A stretch of 64,000 nt of DNA, taken from assembly GCA_047967505.1 (NCBI GenBank), contig CM106540.1. One strand, written 5' to 3'. The notes beneath the pieces are model-generated. The model made no database searches and was not told where the DNA came from. It saw nothing but the letters and a program-made list of their open reading frames with translations. Every line of letters begins with the position of its first letter. The first letter of the stretch is position 1. Origin of the DNA: Dipteris shenzhenensis. Lineage: Eukaryota > Polypodiophyta > Polypodiopsida > Gleicheniales. Shown one piece after another: positions 34,979-47,317 of this stretch. The position numbers and the translations under genes are program-made.

Positions 34979-35692
34979 TGTGCATGGAGCTTGCACATTC
35001 TCCCCTAGCTAGAGCAAATTTAAATGGATGTTAGATGCCATTGCTATGTAGATAGAGTGTTGGAGATGATCATCCACTGTCTATGGGGATACCGAACAAC
35101 ATAGAGGATCTAGTTAGTAGCTCTCAGAATTGTAGCTTGCACACAACAGATGCTGCGGGACTTTACTTGGGGCTTACAGAGGGGGCCCATGCATTTGCAA
35201 TTGATCTACCCCCTGCAGCCTACCAGATTTAGAGCCTGCATTTGGTTAGGATTGAGGCATAGTGTATGGAGGATGGTGTCCAAAATCACTGCTAGCAAAA
35301 TCTTGCTTGTTGCTGTGGATTAGTGATGTAGCCACCCTTAACGCCATCTGATAGGGCATTATCTACACCCATGCACCATCTGGGAGTGCAGGATACCAAG
35401 TTCCACAACAAGTGTTGAAAGGCAAGAGCATTTCTACAAGGCTTGGCCTACATGCATCTTTTATATCATTACCATGAGAGATATTCTTTGGATGTATAAT
35501 TTTCCACCCTAGTTGTTAGCCCTTATTCCAGAGGTTTCCTAGGTTGTGAGCTGGGTTCTTTGGAAATAGGCTCATTTTCTTTTCGACAACCAAGTTTGTT
35601 TTGCTTATTTTCCCATTATCAGCACCTTTTCATATTGCTGACTTGTATGGTTGGTTTTCAAGCATTAATAGAAGTTCCTTTCTCTAGAAAAA
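33300..35692 (+). pseudogene. LINE reverse transcriptase and 3' end, heavily decayed
   Basis: Across three frames the order of plant L1 ORF2 is kept. 'EMTNEFYQNLF' with 'PLIDDEHFIEAL' comes first (33460-33640). RT fingers follow: 'NIFAKVLSLHL', 'PTVDIIHDTQISFIQ', 'DWAREDS' and 'NFEKPQDKVEWSF' (33835-34055). The thumb region 'LAIDDPTIGTKRARMIDPEM' is near 34375-34435. The (AG)n at 34946-34976 interrupts the zinc region, and the 3' end is an A-tail at about 35686 (ctctagaaaaaaatg). I could not place the F/YADD box. The endonuclease of probably the same copy is at 28.8-29.3 kb. Confidence 0.75.
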
Positions 35693-35699
35693 AATGATA

Positions 35700-36110
35700 T
35701 TGCTCACAAAATAAGTTCCTCTATCACTCATTACATCCAATGGGCACCCCTTGACCATGATAACTTTGTCATGCTTTATGCATCTACACCCCTTATAGCC
35801 TTTCCTCTAGCTCACTTAGGCATGTAGTTAGTGGCCAATGTTATACAATCTTGCTACATGCATAGGGCCTATGCAATCGAACCCCTATTTCTCAAATGGT
35901 TGTGAGGAAATTAGGGGGGTGAGTGGCATGTAGTTTCTCTATTGAGGAATGATAGTCCTTTAACATACAGTCTACATCATTCTTGAACATTATGTATTGC
36001 TTGTAGAAACCATGCTAGCTTTATGGGATTCTCTTTCCACACCTCGTCTTGTAGAGCTTCTCTAGTCAAGTGATTCTAGAGCCATTAATATATGAGTGCA
36101 ACATTAATAT
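35700..36110 (-). pseudogene. Ty3/gypsy integrase fragment
   Basis: Minus-strand frames give pieces of a gypsy integrase core: 'PFEK-GFDCIGPMHVARL', with the first catalytic Asp as in 'GxDFIGP', and about 50 codons later 'GCPLDVMSDRGTYFVSN', with the second Asp in the SDRGT block. An upstream zinc-region-like 'AWFLQAIHNVQE' lies near 36000-36050. Stops are frequent. The plus-strand LINE A-tail ends right beside it, so the LINE probably inserted into this gypsy copy. The remainder of the gypsy element is not seen. Confidence 0.6.
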
Positions 36111-36111
36111 T

Positions 36112-36709
36112 CCAGGGATAAAAACATAAAAGAGATCAAAGTTAAAGAACCAACCAACCCTTTTCTTGAACTATGCTAAAAACATTGCCCACTCGATGTC
36201 TACATATGGAAGCTTGGGCTGTCCCCATAGAGAAAACAATTTGCAGAGATTTTCTTATTTTTCTTCCTCACCCTCTCACATGCTCACACTTGTTGCTTCC
36301 ATGTGTATTTGATAAAAAGAGGCTTTAGAGGTTCTTGGATGGGGTCAAGCTTAACTTATGTAGAAAAATAATCAGGTTAATATTCAAAGCTTACATAAGA
36401 CCATGTCATAAGGTGTTAGGTGAGAGAATAATTCCAATCATGATGAAATCCTATACCAATCTTGGTACTATCATAGCCTAGGCTTCTACCACATTAAAGG
36501 CTTAAGGCATGGATAAACCCACATTAAACCATAGGGTAAGGTTTAAAAGGGAGGCGAATGGACTTCAATGGCAATCGATATTTTTAACAATATTATTCAT
36601 ACCATATCTTAAGGCTACCATGAAAAATATAGCTCATAGCTATTAGCAAGCATTAGGGTTGTCACCCTCTACTACTAACTACAATTTCTAGCAATTATTA
36701 GCAGGTAAT
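36112..36709. other. Unassigned stretch
   Basis: Between the gypsy scrap and the next LTR only short frames are present. Near-repeats of tagcaattattag occur at about 36650-36700 and just beyond the other LTR near 39985; I could not decide whether these are an old target duplication. Confidence 0.4.
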
Positions 36710-39700
36710 TGCTATTGGGTGCAAAGAGCAATGAAGTGGAAATGGAATGCAAGGGAGAAAACAACAGCTGAGAGAACTCAAAGTACATGCAAATGGGTAA
36801 TGAAAAAATACACGAGTGGCCACCATATGGCTCCAAAGTCAAATGGGTTAACCAAGACTAGGAGCAAATGTCCTAACTAACCTACCTAAGAGCTAACAAG
36901 CCCTCCTCCATATTATGATTGTAAGTATCTTGGATATATCTCAAGCATACTTGGAAACTATATCATCATTGTACATATTTGTCCAAGATGGATATACCAA
37001 CCTATGATAGCACAAGGAGATCAACATCATGTAATAAATGGTGCCAAGTGCAATGCATGCCAAAAACCCTCAAATGTGGGTTGTGGTGGAGCCTTCATGA
37101 AGAGATTTGCTAATTATCCACCATGGGAATGTAGGACAATTGTATATATCCTACTAATAGGTGCTCTCAAACATAATGATGGTGCACCTCAATGTTCTTG
37201 GTATGCGCACTAAAGATTGGATTATGTGCAATGGCCAAAGCACTTTGGCTATCAATGTAGATCACAGTAGAGGAGGTATGGCTGACAACAAGACCTGCAA
37301 GTAATTTACAAAGCCAAACACACCATATAGTGGCTCTGAAGGTTGCCTTGTACTTAGCTTCACAACTCGAAGCCACAACTAGAGGTTGCTTCTTACCGAA
37401 CCAAGAAATGTTGAAGAGCCAAGCATGAAATAGTTGCCACTATGAGATACCCCTGTGTCTCAACAACCTGCCCAATTAGTGTCTGTGAATACATGCAAAT
37501 CTAATGAAGATTGATCACCATAGAACAATCCCAAATGCTACATGGCCTTCAAGTAACGAAAGATTCACTTCAGTGCCTGCCACCAATGCTGTATATTGGG
37601 GTTGTACACGTACCTACTTGATTGGGAGATGGCATACTACAAATTAGGCCGGGTATGACATAAGAAAATAAGGTAGCCCATAGCGTGCTAATAAAGAGTG
37701 ACATCAAATGGGGCACTTTCATCTTTGGAGGAGAAATGGAAGCCAGATTCCAATGTAGTAGAAACGGGCTTACAATCCTCAGACTAGAAGCACTGTAAGA
37801 GTTGTTCAATATATTTGGATTGATTCATCATTATGCCCCCGTCAACATTAGCAAATTGGATGGCAAACTAGTAGTACAACCTGCGCATATCTTCATTACA
37901 AACATTTTTTACAAATATGCCTTGAAATCTATAATTTTTTGCATGTCAGGCCCAGTGATAAGCATGTCATCCACATAAAGAATTGAAATACAAATTAATG
38001 TTTCACTCTTCCGGACATATAGAGTGGCCTCTGTAGGGCTATTTTGAACCCCAAATCATAGCAAAAAAGAATGTATTTTGGTATACGATGCTTGCAATGC
38101 CTGCTCGAAATGCCTGCTCGAAATATAGGGGGGCTTTTTCAACCGGCATACTTGAGTTTCAGAACCTACAACCTCAAATCCTGGTGGTTGAGTGACCTCT
38201 TCCACTAAATTTCCATGAAGGAAAGTGGGCTTACTGCCCACTTGGTGTATCTCCCAATGCAATTCTAATGCAGGAGCAATGACGCACCAAATGGTCGTAA
38301 TGCGTGAATTGGGAGAAAATGTCTTTTAAAAGTCAATGCCATGTTGCTGGGCATAGCCTTTTGCAATAATGATCAACATGGTCATCATCTTTTCGCTTCA
38401 ATTTGTAGACCCACTTAGTGCCTATTGGCAAGTCACACAACTCCCATGTGATTTGCATGAATGGAATCAAGTTTAGCTCTCATGGCATCCATTTATTTGC
38501 TAGTATCAAATGCATCCTTATGACAGAGAGGTTCCTCATTACAGGCAGTAGCAATCAAAGCAACATGAGGCAAATTGCCATGCATTTGTTTTTGTGCACC
38601 TCTCGCACCTCTCGTGCGAGCAACCAAGGGCTCAGCTTGCTTGTTGTCCCATAGAGTATCCAAGAGCTACCTTGGAACTCTTTTCTATTGTCTAATGACA
38701 ACTTGATCCTCATCAACTCCGTGATTGATTGCATGATCATCAAGTGGCTACAAATCAGGCTACACATTGGCAACAAAAAGAGACTATGAAATGCTAGAAG
38801 CATTTGGAGTCATATCTAGCAAGTCTCACCTGAATTTGTGAAGGGCCGTATGGAATCAGACACATTAGAGGCATCTACTGATGGATTTTTTTAATAGTCC
38901 AGCCAAGTTAAAGCTAGATTCTCAACAAAAACCACATCTCAGCTACTGACATTGACCTCGCCTGTGCTAGGATGAAACATGTATCCTTTGCTCTAGGAAC
39001 TGTAGCCAATGAAAATGCATTTGATGGCCTTATCATCCAACTAATGCCTCCGTGAGAGGGTACATGTGCATATGCAAGAGATCCAAACACCCGCATGTGA
39101 GAAATTAAAGGCTTGTGGCCTGTCCATGGTTCATAGGCATGATCTTCAATGCTTGAGTAGGTGCTCGGAGAGCACATAGTTGGTGGGCAAAGACTTCGCC
39201 TTAACCATGCACTTGCCCATTTCCATAAATGTTCTATGTTTTTGCTCTACAAATTCATTTTATTTGTGGAGTGTATGGCACTTTGCACTGATGCATGATA
39301 CCCTGGGTTGCTAAAACATATAAGAACTCTTGGGATAAGTGAAAACACCCCCCCAGTATAGAGCAAGTCGCGCGCAAACTCAAAGGAAAGTGTAGCTTCA
39401 ACTGCTAGAACTTGGCATGACCATAGATCATTGTGATAGGCTACAGGACACTCCAAAGCAGACCATGTCACAGGTGCACACAGGATGTAGGCATGAAATC
39501 ACATTTGAGGGGACACTCTGAAGCAGGTCGTGCTGCAGGTGCATAGGCATGGAACCGTGTTTGAGCTGCCCCTATTTTGTTACAAATGCTAAACTCTCTA
39601 CCCTATACTAATGCTTGAAGTGTACTAACTGAAGGCACTCCTACCCTTGCTCTTGTCTTCATGCATCGTGTTCGATTCCTTGACATAAAGGTGGGTGGGT

Positions 39701-39965
39701 GGGCTGAGCAGTGAGCAAGGGGGGAGGTAGGTATGAGCAAGAGAACCTGTTGATAACATTGTTGGGTGCAGGGAGCAATGAAGTGAAAATGGAATGCAAG
39801 GGAGCAAGCAACAACTAAGAGAGTTCAAAGTACTTGAAAATGGATAATGAAGAAAGTACAAGAGTGGTCACTATAAGGCCCAAAATTCAACTAATCAACC
39901 AAAGTTAAATGGTTGATTAAGGCTAGGACCAAATGTCCTAACTACCATACAAGGCCATACTAGGG
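36710..39965 (-). mobile_element. Decayed, internally deleted copia element
   Basis: Two diverged direct repeats bound the element. The left (about 36710-36898, the 3' LTR) and right (about 39760-39965, the 5' LTR) share 'gagcaatgaagtg', 'atggaatgcaagggag' and 'caaatgtcctaacta'. On the minus strand a purine run (ggaggagggc) precedes the 3' LTR, and a degraded iMet primer-like site (tgttatcaacaggttc) follows the 5' LTR. The interior is only about 2.9 kb, too short for a full copia gag-pol. The outer right boundary is approximate. Confidence 0.65.
37165..39470 (-). pseudogene. Copia pol remnants (integrase, RT, RNase H)
   Basis: From 5' to 3' on the minus strand: an integrase tail ('YEPWTGHKPLISHMRVFG', 'SLAYAHV', about 39130-39050), an RT N-terminal region near 38250-38100 ('FLHGNLVEEVTQPPGFEVVG'), the RT active site 'ILYVDDMLITGPDM' at about 37990-37950, and RNase H near 37376-37167 ('CEAKYKA', 'IYIDSQSALAIAHNPIFSA', 'HTKNIEVHHHYV'). 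Gag and most of the integrase core are absent, and stops and frameshifts separate the pieces. Confidence 0.75.
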
Positions 39966-42900
39966 CTAAGTGCCAAAAATTACTAGCAATCATTAGGTCT
40001 CAGTTTTGGCATCAATGGATAGCATCTAAAGTAGGAAGCAGTTAGCATGTTAATACTTATTTGACTTACGTTCTTTCTTGCCAACTAAAAGCATGCTTGC
40101 ATTCAAATGGGCCAATCATTTGACCCTTTTAGTATTTTTGGAAATGACTATGCACGTCTTGAGCCCAAGATGATGATGGCATATCCCATCTATCTTGCTT
40201 TAGCCACACACAAAGAATTGGTTAACTTATATAACAAGATCAATACATCATCTTTTTTGTTGTATCATAGCATTTTCAATTTTAAAATTCATGCAACCAC
40301 AAGCCCATCCCTACTAGGGACTGGCCCTTCTATTCAAGTAAGCTAGCCCATGATCGGGTTGCGAGCTAATGTGCCCCACATAATGAGGTAAATTTCCCTG
40401 TGATAGGGATCCATGTTGGGTTCCCCCCCTCCCCCAATTCACATTGTGAACCTAGAGGAAATGGTATGATCGTGCTCGTCTTGTTTTGTTAAAGAAACAA
40501 TTGAAAGGGGCAAGTCCAAAGAAAGAAACACCAAATGACAAACAAGCAAGGATTGAAAAAAGCTTAAAATGTGAATCTTTCACTAATGAAGACTAGACGA
40601 ATATTGACAAGATTCATTCATGCATAAGCTCACACAAGGAAATGTATTAATCGATAGGCAAAGTCTTCAATACGAGGGTAAGCAACCAAGCCAACATAGG
40701 GTTATCCATTGGTATTGTAAAAGTAGGTGACTACAAATAATTATTATAAAAGTGTAAGAGCAAGTGGATAAGCTTTAACACTTAAGTTATTGAGCAATGT
40801 AATTTTAAACGATGTTACTTTTTGTGTTGGCAATTAATTTTTGATTATTTGCTCTTTAGTTACAAACAATGTGCAACCTATTATGGTTGATTATGGAGTT
40901 TTTTGTGAGTGCACACATGGAAGCCAAAATGGAGGGTGATAGTGGTATGGAGGGCAAGGAGTATACTAATATTGTTCAAGATGGGAATGTCAATTTGGGA
41001 CAACTATGGACAACGACAATGGTAGGTGAGGATGTGTGTGACCCCCTTATTTGTCTAGATGACAAGCTTGTGACTACTAGATAAAAATGAAATACTACAC
41101 CAAGAACATTATAATGCATACACGCACACCTATCACCAAACTTTTATCAAATTGGTGCCTTAAGACAACTTTATGGTTTTCTATAAGAATTGAAGCAAGG
41201 TACAATAAAATACAAGACACATGTTAGTGTTCCTTTCCTAAGCATAGGTTTGCATGTCCTCTCATAGACGAAGTGCACAATTGCCAACTCAAGACATGCA
41301 CAAAATGCTGACAAGCTTGTCTTGTTTACAATGGGCAAGCTGAAGGAGCACCAAGTTGGTATAAAGTGTGCCAAAAATGATAAAGTACTCTGGAGTTACC
41401 ATCCAAAGCCATTTGGCCAAGGCCCTTACTATCTTGCCGATGAGTTGGTTCCTTGTCTCTTTTGATATTGCCACCCACCACAAGTCGCATCATTTTGACA
41501 AGGAATCAATTACAATATTTAAGTGAAATTTGTACTATAAAGGAGTGAAATGTAAGCATTGAACTTGCACTCTTATCTTTGTCTCATTTCTACTTCATTT
41601 AGCAATCTTGTGGTATATGACAAGCTGTGTTCTTCTGCAATAATTGTGTTCGTTAGTGAAACAAGCAAAATAGTATAAATAGAGCAGTATAAATATCAAT
41701 CCACATGTGCGAAGTGGAAGATAGATTGAATCAATAAAAGCAAATCTACATTAGAAATAACAATGCACTTTCAGTTTGAAACTTCAAAATGTTTCTCCAA
41801 AACTAGTCTGTGCATTATTGCACAAAACTAACGAAAACAAGGACAATGGAGTGAGAAGGCCCATTCCACATTTTAGGACTGACTAGTATGAATCTAAGGT
41901 TTCCACCTCTGTTTTATCCCCAAAAAGGGATCGAAAGAAGCAAGAGCAGTGCCTTACCAACATACTCATAAGCTGTTTTTGACTCAAGCAAAAATCTTAG
42001 AAGACCAAGACTGATACCTCAGATAATTCATTTCTTACACAGATTCATACACCTCTAGTAGCTGCCCATGATGTGTATGAGGGAAATTTTGACGTCAACT
42101 TGGCTCAACTTCTCAAAAATTACACACCTGATCCGGACACACTGTCTTGCGTCTAGCTTGAAAACATGGAGATCCCCAGAAAACAGCAAATTTTCAATAC
42201 CATCTGTGATGTATTTTTGCCAATTTCAGAACATGTACCACCTGACAGATCTTCATGCAAGTATTTCTATTTTCTATTAAAGACAAGTAGACCAGAATAT
42301 AATCCACATCACGTTCCAGACCTTCCCTGAGTAAAAACATAAGGGAAGCCCTTTTAACTGTGAGAATAAAAGCAGCATCAGTGCATAGAAGAGTCCACTG
42401 GAATTGTGTCTTTCTCAGATATTGTCAGCACTTGCCCTGCACACCATATCCAAATGAGACACCTGAAAAGTTTGAATCTTGAGTTGTTCTCAGATCTGTT
42501 CCATTCTTTTTCCCCTATTCAGGACGGTCTTAACTTGCTTGAGAACAACCCCCTTTTCTATACAGAGTAGAGAGATAGCTGACCCATAGAACCCCATAAT
42601 ATTTCAAAGAAAGTTTAAAAACAGCAAAGGATGGACGGGACATGCAAAGGTATGCAGCCAAAAAAAAACGGCATATGAAAGGCATGCCTTCATCCACTAC
42701 AACAAATTTGCAAGCATGAGAAGAAGCCATGAAGGGTATTATAAGCCACAGAAAGAGAGCATTGGACAGCTTGGGGTTAAATGACTTCTTTGATAAGAAT
42801 CGTGTAATGAGATCTATGCAATGCAGAGCTACATAGACCTGTATACTCAAATTACATTGTTCCAATAATTACTAGTTTAAGTCTACCACATCAGACAGTA

Positions 42901-43300
42901 TGGCTCCTGTACCACAGGGCGACGTAGGCTTCCTTGGCTGGCCTTGTCCTCATCCTTGGCACTGGCAGCAGAGGGTGACCAGAGGCGTTGGTATGCGCGT
43001 ACCTGCAGATGGTTTGAGAGCTGGGGACTCCATATAGATAGGTTACCTCCCTTCTAGTACAGTGTCAAGGCTCCTTCCATCCTGCTTACATATCACAAGG
43101 TGAACCAGGTCATCTGAGAGGATCTCTTACAGTTACACACATTTAGGACCCGGTGGGCACCGCGGGATCTCCCTGTCAAGCTCAGCTTCTACGGATCTCA
43201 GTTACACACGTGACACATTGCTTGCGGGTATCAGCATAGGGCTTCATCGACCCACCTAGGATATACACGGATCATCCTCCCCCACTCCTTGAGGATATCG
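39966..43300. other. Long stretch without recognised genes
   Basis: This is AT-rich and ordinary in composition. Frames at 40107-40346, 40869-41084 and 42530-42865 (minus) are open but match nothing I know, and none has convincing splice or domain context. A C-run (ttccccccctcccccaattc) is at about 40418-40440. From 42.9 kb the composition becomes more balanced and leads into the coding-like repeat at 43.3 kb. Confidence 0.5.
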
Positions 43301-43379
43301 ATTGGATAGTTCCATGCTTCATCACACCGCCTCCATATTGAGAGTGAGAGGCTCGTATCTTCACTCTATGAGACCACCA

Positions 43380-43629
43380 AGAGATCGACTTAGAGGAGCA
43401 CTTCGCTCTCAAATGCCCCGTGTACTATGAGATCAAAGGTCGTTACCACTGCATCTTAAAGGATGAGTTCAAACCCCTATCCAGTGTCCTTTCCTACCAA
43501 GATCAGAGATGCTTGGCAGCCTTCATCCATGAGGCTGTCCGACATAGGGAACCGTTGCTCTGGACATGTAAGCGTGATCAGGGTACACAGTCAGACTCCT
43601 CTCAGAGCATGATAATTGAGTTCTTCTAG
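43380..43629 (+). pseudogene. Unrecognised coding repeat, copy 1
   Basis: An open stretch contains 'CPVYYEIKGRYHCILKDEF', then 'LSSVLSYQDQRCLAAFIHEA' and 'VRHREPLLWTCKRD'. The same pattern recurs at 54.83-55.08 kb ('YYEILGRYHCLFSHGY', 'DYPN', 'RCTAHFVHEATR'). Conservation of Tyr, Cys and His positions between two diverged copies points to a protein-coding origin, probably part of a repeated element. I cannot assign the family. No start codon or full length can be given. Confidence 0.4.
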
Positions 43630-45200
43630 CCAAATAGTACATATTGCACTGATCAGACAGCAGACATGAGGGCCTGAGCTAGAGATACAGTAGAGTTGCC
43701 AGTGGATTGAGGCATAGACCACACTAGGGACCTTCCCTCTATGCTCACTAGACCGGAGGCATGACCCATAGTCATGACTGTTCACCGCCAGGAGACCACA
43801 GCGGGCCACGCAAACCGACAGGCGCCAACGCTATATCACAAGTTTTATGCCACCACAACAGCCTCACACAATGATGCCCCCTTCCCGAGATTGACGCCTC
43901 ACCTTATGTATTGATACCACTATAGTGATGTCTATGGTTATCATCATGATATCCCGCTCTTGGCTCTCGCCTCCCCAACCTCAATCGTGATGGCAATACC
44001 TTGGCCTCTGAATCCATGGCGTCCTGTAGCATCGGCCTACTAATGCTTTGAATAGGACCGCTGAAGTGCCAGCATGAGGCCTTTCGAGTACCATGGTGAG
44101 GCAAGGGTTGAGCTCGTGCTGTGAAGGTTGCTCTGTAGAGTGCCATTGAGTATCAAGTAGTCCCGTGTGCAGCTGGTTTGGGTCCATGCTTGTGTGCTAT
44201 TTGTGGCTGTTTGGAGGGGGAATGAAGAAGAGCTGGTTGCTTGCAAGTCTTCTTCTTCTTTTGTCGACGTTCCCACAAGGTTTCCGTGAATGTTTCAAGA
44301 AATAAATTCCATAGAGGATAGGGAGAACAAGACCTCGAGGACGAGTTTTGAACGTCGGGCCGAGTGTTTGGGTGGCATGCAAGCCGCTTGGATTTGCATT
44401 TCTGGGGTTCGAGGTTCGCAGAGATGCTATTGATGCCATTAGAGCATTGAATGAGCCTTGAAGACAGCCTTCAAGACGACGGACGACTTGATTGTGTGCT
44501 CTGAAGCAACTTGGTTGTGTCCCATGACGTGACCTCCTCTCAGTTGACGGACAACGGTCTATGTGCGATGGATGATGGGAAGTGACGAGCTCACGGGGCT
44601 TCCTATCTGTGGTTTCCAGATGGCTGTGTGCGACGGGTGATGTTGAGGCAGCCCTTAGTGAAGATTACAACACATGTCACTACCCCTCGGGCTCTGGCAT
44701 AGCCGTCTGCAACGTCGGCTCTGTGTGCCTTTGACGATCTCTCAGGTTATCAACGGGCAACGAGCCCATGGGCTGTGTGCGACAAGAGATGCCGGATTTG
44801 TCCGCGTGTTGCTCCTCACAAAAAAGCTTGACGGCATCCCAATGCAGGGTTTTGAGTCACAACAGGACACTCGAATCAGACATCGAACGTTCACCAACCT
44901 CATGGACCTTCGAGATTAGAGCTGCCTTCGAAGCAACTTTCCATTCTATTTTCAGCTAGGTTCTTTCCTCCGGACCCAAGATTCTGTGGGGTTCTAGGTG
45001 CTCCTCTTGCAGCTCAGAGCAGCCCCTTTCTTTTGAGGACACTGGTAGGCTGAAGTCTCTCCTGGAAGTGCTTGGGACATTTTGGGCAGCCCTTTGCCTC
45101 TTCTTTCTCTTTTTTCCTTTTCTGCACCTCCTCTTCCTTTCCTCGCAGCTTCGGGCTAATTGTTTATGCCTCAAAGAAAGGAATCTTGGTTGTGACACTT
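43630..45200. other. Unassigned stretch upstream of LINE ORF1
   Basis: Several short open frames occur on the minus strand between 43.6 and 44.4 kb without recognised domains. From 44.5 to 45.1 kb there are near-repeats of 'gtgtgcgacgggtgatg' and 'gtgtgcgacaagagatg' phrases. The end of the stretch may be the 5' untranslated region of the following LINE. Confidence 0.4.
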
Positions 45201-45204
45201 GTCT

Positions 45205-46290
45205 CGCTAGAAGGGCTCAATGACAGCACCTTCGACTCTCTCCCCAAGACAAACAACAAGTTAAGAAAGCAGTTCAGTCCCTCACGGACAAGGCATTAGT
45301 GGGTTGGATAGTAGGGCTCAACCCTTCCAGGAGTCACACATCAGAGATTGGTTACATGCAAGTTTGGCATTAGAAGGGGACCATATTCAGGAGGTCACCA
45401 TCTACGGACGAGGAGTTTTTCTTCTCCAGCTTGGCTCACCCGACACCACCCTAGCAATGGTAGAGCCGAGCCCCATCTACTTTGGCCTACACCTTGTTGA
45501 TCTTTTTCCTCGTATCATGGCTTCATATTAGAGGACATGGAGTCGACTCATTACGTGCCTCGCTTTTCAATAACGATTCACTTCCTTTGGGGCTCCCCAA
45601 TGAGTACAGGCCCATTCTTCCCTCTATTGGCAAAGCAATTGGCACAGTTCTGGAGTCCCTCCCAAAGTCAACCGCTATGGTAGTAGAGGACCCTCAGTCC
45701 CTTCCAGAGTGGATCCTCCTTGAGACCCTTGAGGGGTATTAGGTCTACCAAGTCCATGCCTTCGATGAAGAGAGCAGGGACATTTGGCTAGGGACTGTCC
45801 TTGAGGTCAGAGACGAGACCCCCCCCAACAGGATCACCAGTAGGTGCCACAGACAGACATGTCAAGCCTCCCTCATAGGCAATAGCACAAGTCGAGCCTC
45901 CCTCGCATACAGCAGCAGCACCACCAGTCTCAGACCCCCCGCAGATTAGACGGAGCCAACAGGAGCCCCAAGAGACTAAGACCCAGCAGCCCATCGGCCG
46001 CAACACCAGCAGCAGCAGCAAGAGTCCCAAACCCCTTGGGTGACACGTTCAGAGAGAGATTGGACGAAGGTGGTTAAGAAAAATCCCAATAAGTGGGCCC
46101 AAAAACGCCACAGGCAGCGTGCTCGACGAAGGGAGAGAGCGAGAACGGAGCGAGAGGCATCCACAGAGGAACAACCAAGGGACCCCCGTCTAGGTGATCC
46201 ACTCCCCCCGAGGGCTGTGGGGCCCAAGCTTCTCCAATGGATTCCGTTAGAGCGAAGGTCCAACGCCACCAATAGACTCTTGAAGTTCTG
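45205..46290 (+). pseudogene. LINE ORF1-like (gag-type RNA-binding protein)
   Basis: The N-terminal part reads 'LSPQDKQQVKKAVQSL', 'DKALVGWIVGLNPS', 'VTIYGRGVFLLQLGSPDTTL' after a frame change near 45330. Another frame at about 45570-45740 has 'LPNEYRPILPSIGKAIGTVL' and 'ILLETLEGY'. This is the layout of the DUF4283-type domain of plant LINE ORF1. A strongly basic, Arg-rich segment (46040-46290) would bind RNA. A homologous minus-strand copy lies at 59.35-60.19 kb. A C-rich, proline-coding stretch (46360-46610) follows. Frames change at least three times, so it is not functional. Confidence 0.55.
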
Positions 46291-46354
46291 ATGACCAATG
46301 CTTCGATGACCACGGTAGCAAAGGAGGAGGCCTAGAGTTCCACTTCACCAGGAC

Positions 46355-46620
46355 AGCAAGGGGGTCGAGCCTTGCCTCCTCCCTCCCCCTCCCCCTCCCC
46401 TTCCTCCCCCTATTCCCCTCCCCCTCGACTCACCGGGACAGCAAGGGGACCCAGCCTTGCCTCCTCCCCCTCCAAAGATCCCTCCCCCCCTCCCTCTCCT
46501 CCCCCTCTCGAGCACCCCTCGCCCCCCCCCCTCCATCTCTCACCCCTCCTGCTATGGTCACCCTCACTACCCGCCCTTCCCCCGCCTCTACTTCCTCCGC
46601 CCTAGCAGGCTCGTTAGTTC
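46355..46620. repeat. C-rich (CCCCT)n tract
   Basis: The plus strand is nearly all C and T with ccctcccc steps. A 40-bp segment with gggacagcaaggggnnnnagcc (accaggacagcaag... and accgggacagcaag...) is duplicated at about 46349 and 46435. It sits within the LINE ORF1 region. Confidence 0.8.
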
Positions 46621-47317
46621 CGCCCTCCTCCCATCCCCCTCCCCAGTCCATCCAAGATCCCTTGCTTTCCGGCAAGGACAAGGGCGTGTCTCCCTCGGCC
46701 TCCTCATCGTCGCAACATACGGTCTCCCCCCCTTCTCATTCCCCAACTTCTATGCAAGCTCCAACGGGTGGGGATTCATCCTCCCAATCATCCTTAGTTC
46801 CTCAGCTTTAGTTAGCGCGCCCTCTGCAGAGGGATTTTTGGAGATTAGGGTCCTGAAAGTACTTCGAGATACTAGATTCATATCCCTTGCCAATGGAGCT
46901 TACGCCATTAATCCTACAGCCTCGACAGAGGGGTTCGATCAGCGTGGTGGGCTCCCGCACGCATCTAGTTTGGGGCTTTCAGTTTGCTTCCACAGGGGCT
47001 GAGAAGTGAACTTCAGAGATGTTTGATGCCATGTTGAGCGACCAGTTAATGTGCATGATGGACGAGTGGATGGGTCCACAGGGCTTGGCCTATTGGCTCG
47101 ACCATGGTGGTACAACACATTTTTAGTTGGGTTTTACTCGAGAACAGCCAACTGGCAGTAGGAGTGATCCGACTCCCACTCGAGATATAGCTTGATCTTG
47201 CACAATACTGGCCGATCCAGAAGTGTGCTGAGATATTTGGGGTACATGTCTCATTCATGTTGCAGTGGGTGCACGAAAGGAAGGCCTTGAGCCGGTAGCC
47301 ACTTTGGTATACCAATT

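Noticed and set aside
40107-41084. Two plus-strand frames (79 and 71 codons) as a host gene
   Set aside because: No homology recognised, no good splice sites linking them, and codon pattern like the surrounding AT-rich DNA.
43904-44439. Overlapping minus-strand frames that might be a gene
   Set aside because: Several frames are open at once with no domain and no splice signals that join them; likely chance in a GC-balanced stretch.
46372-46605. Proline-rich protein (extensin-like) from the C-rich tract
   Set aside because: Composition follows the CCCCT repeat and the Ser-Pro4 extensin motif is not regular.
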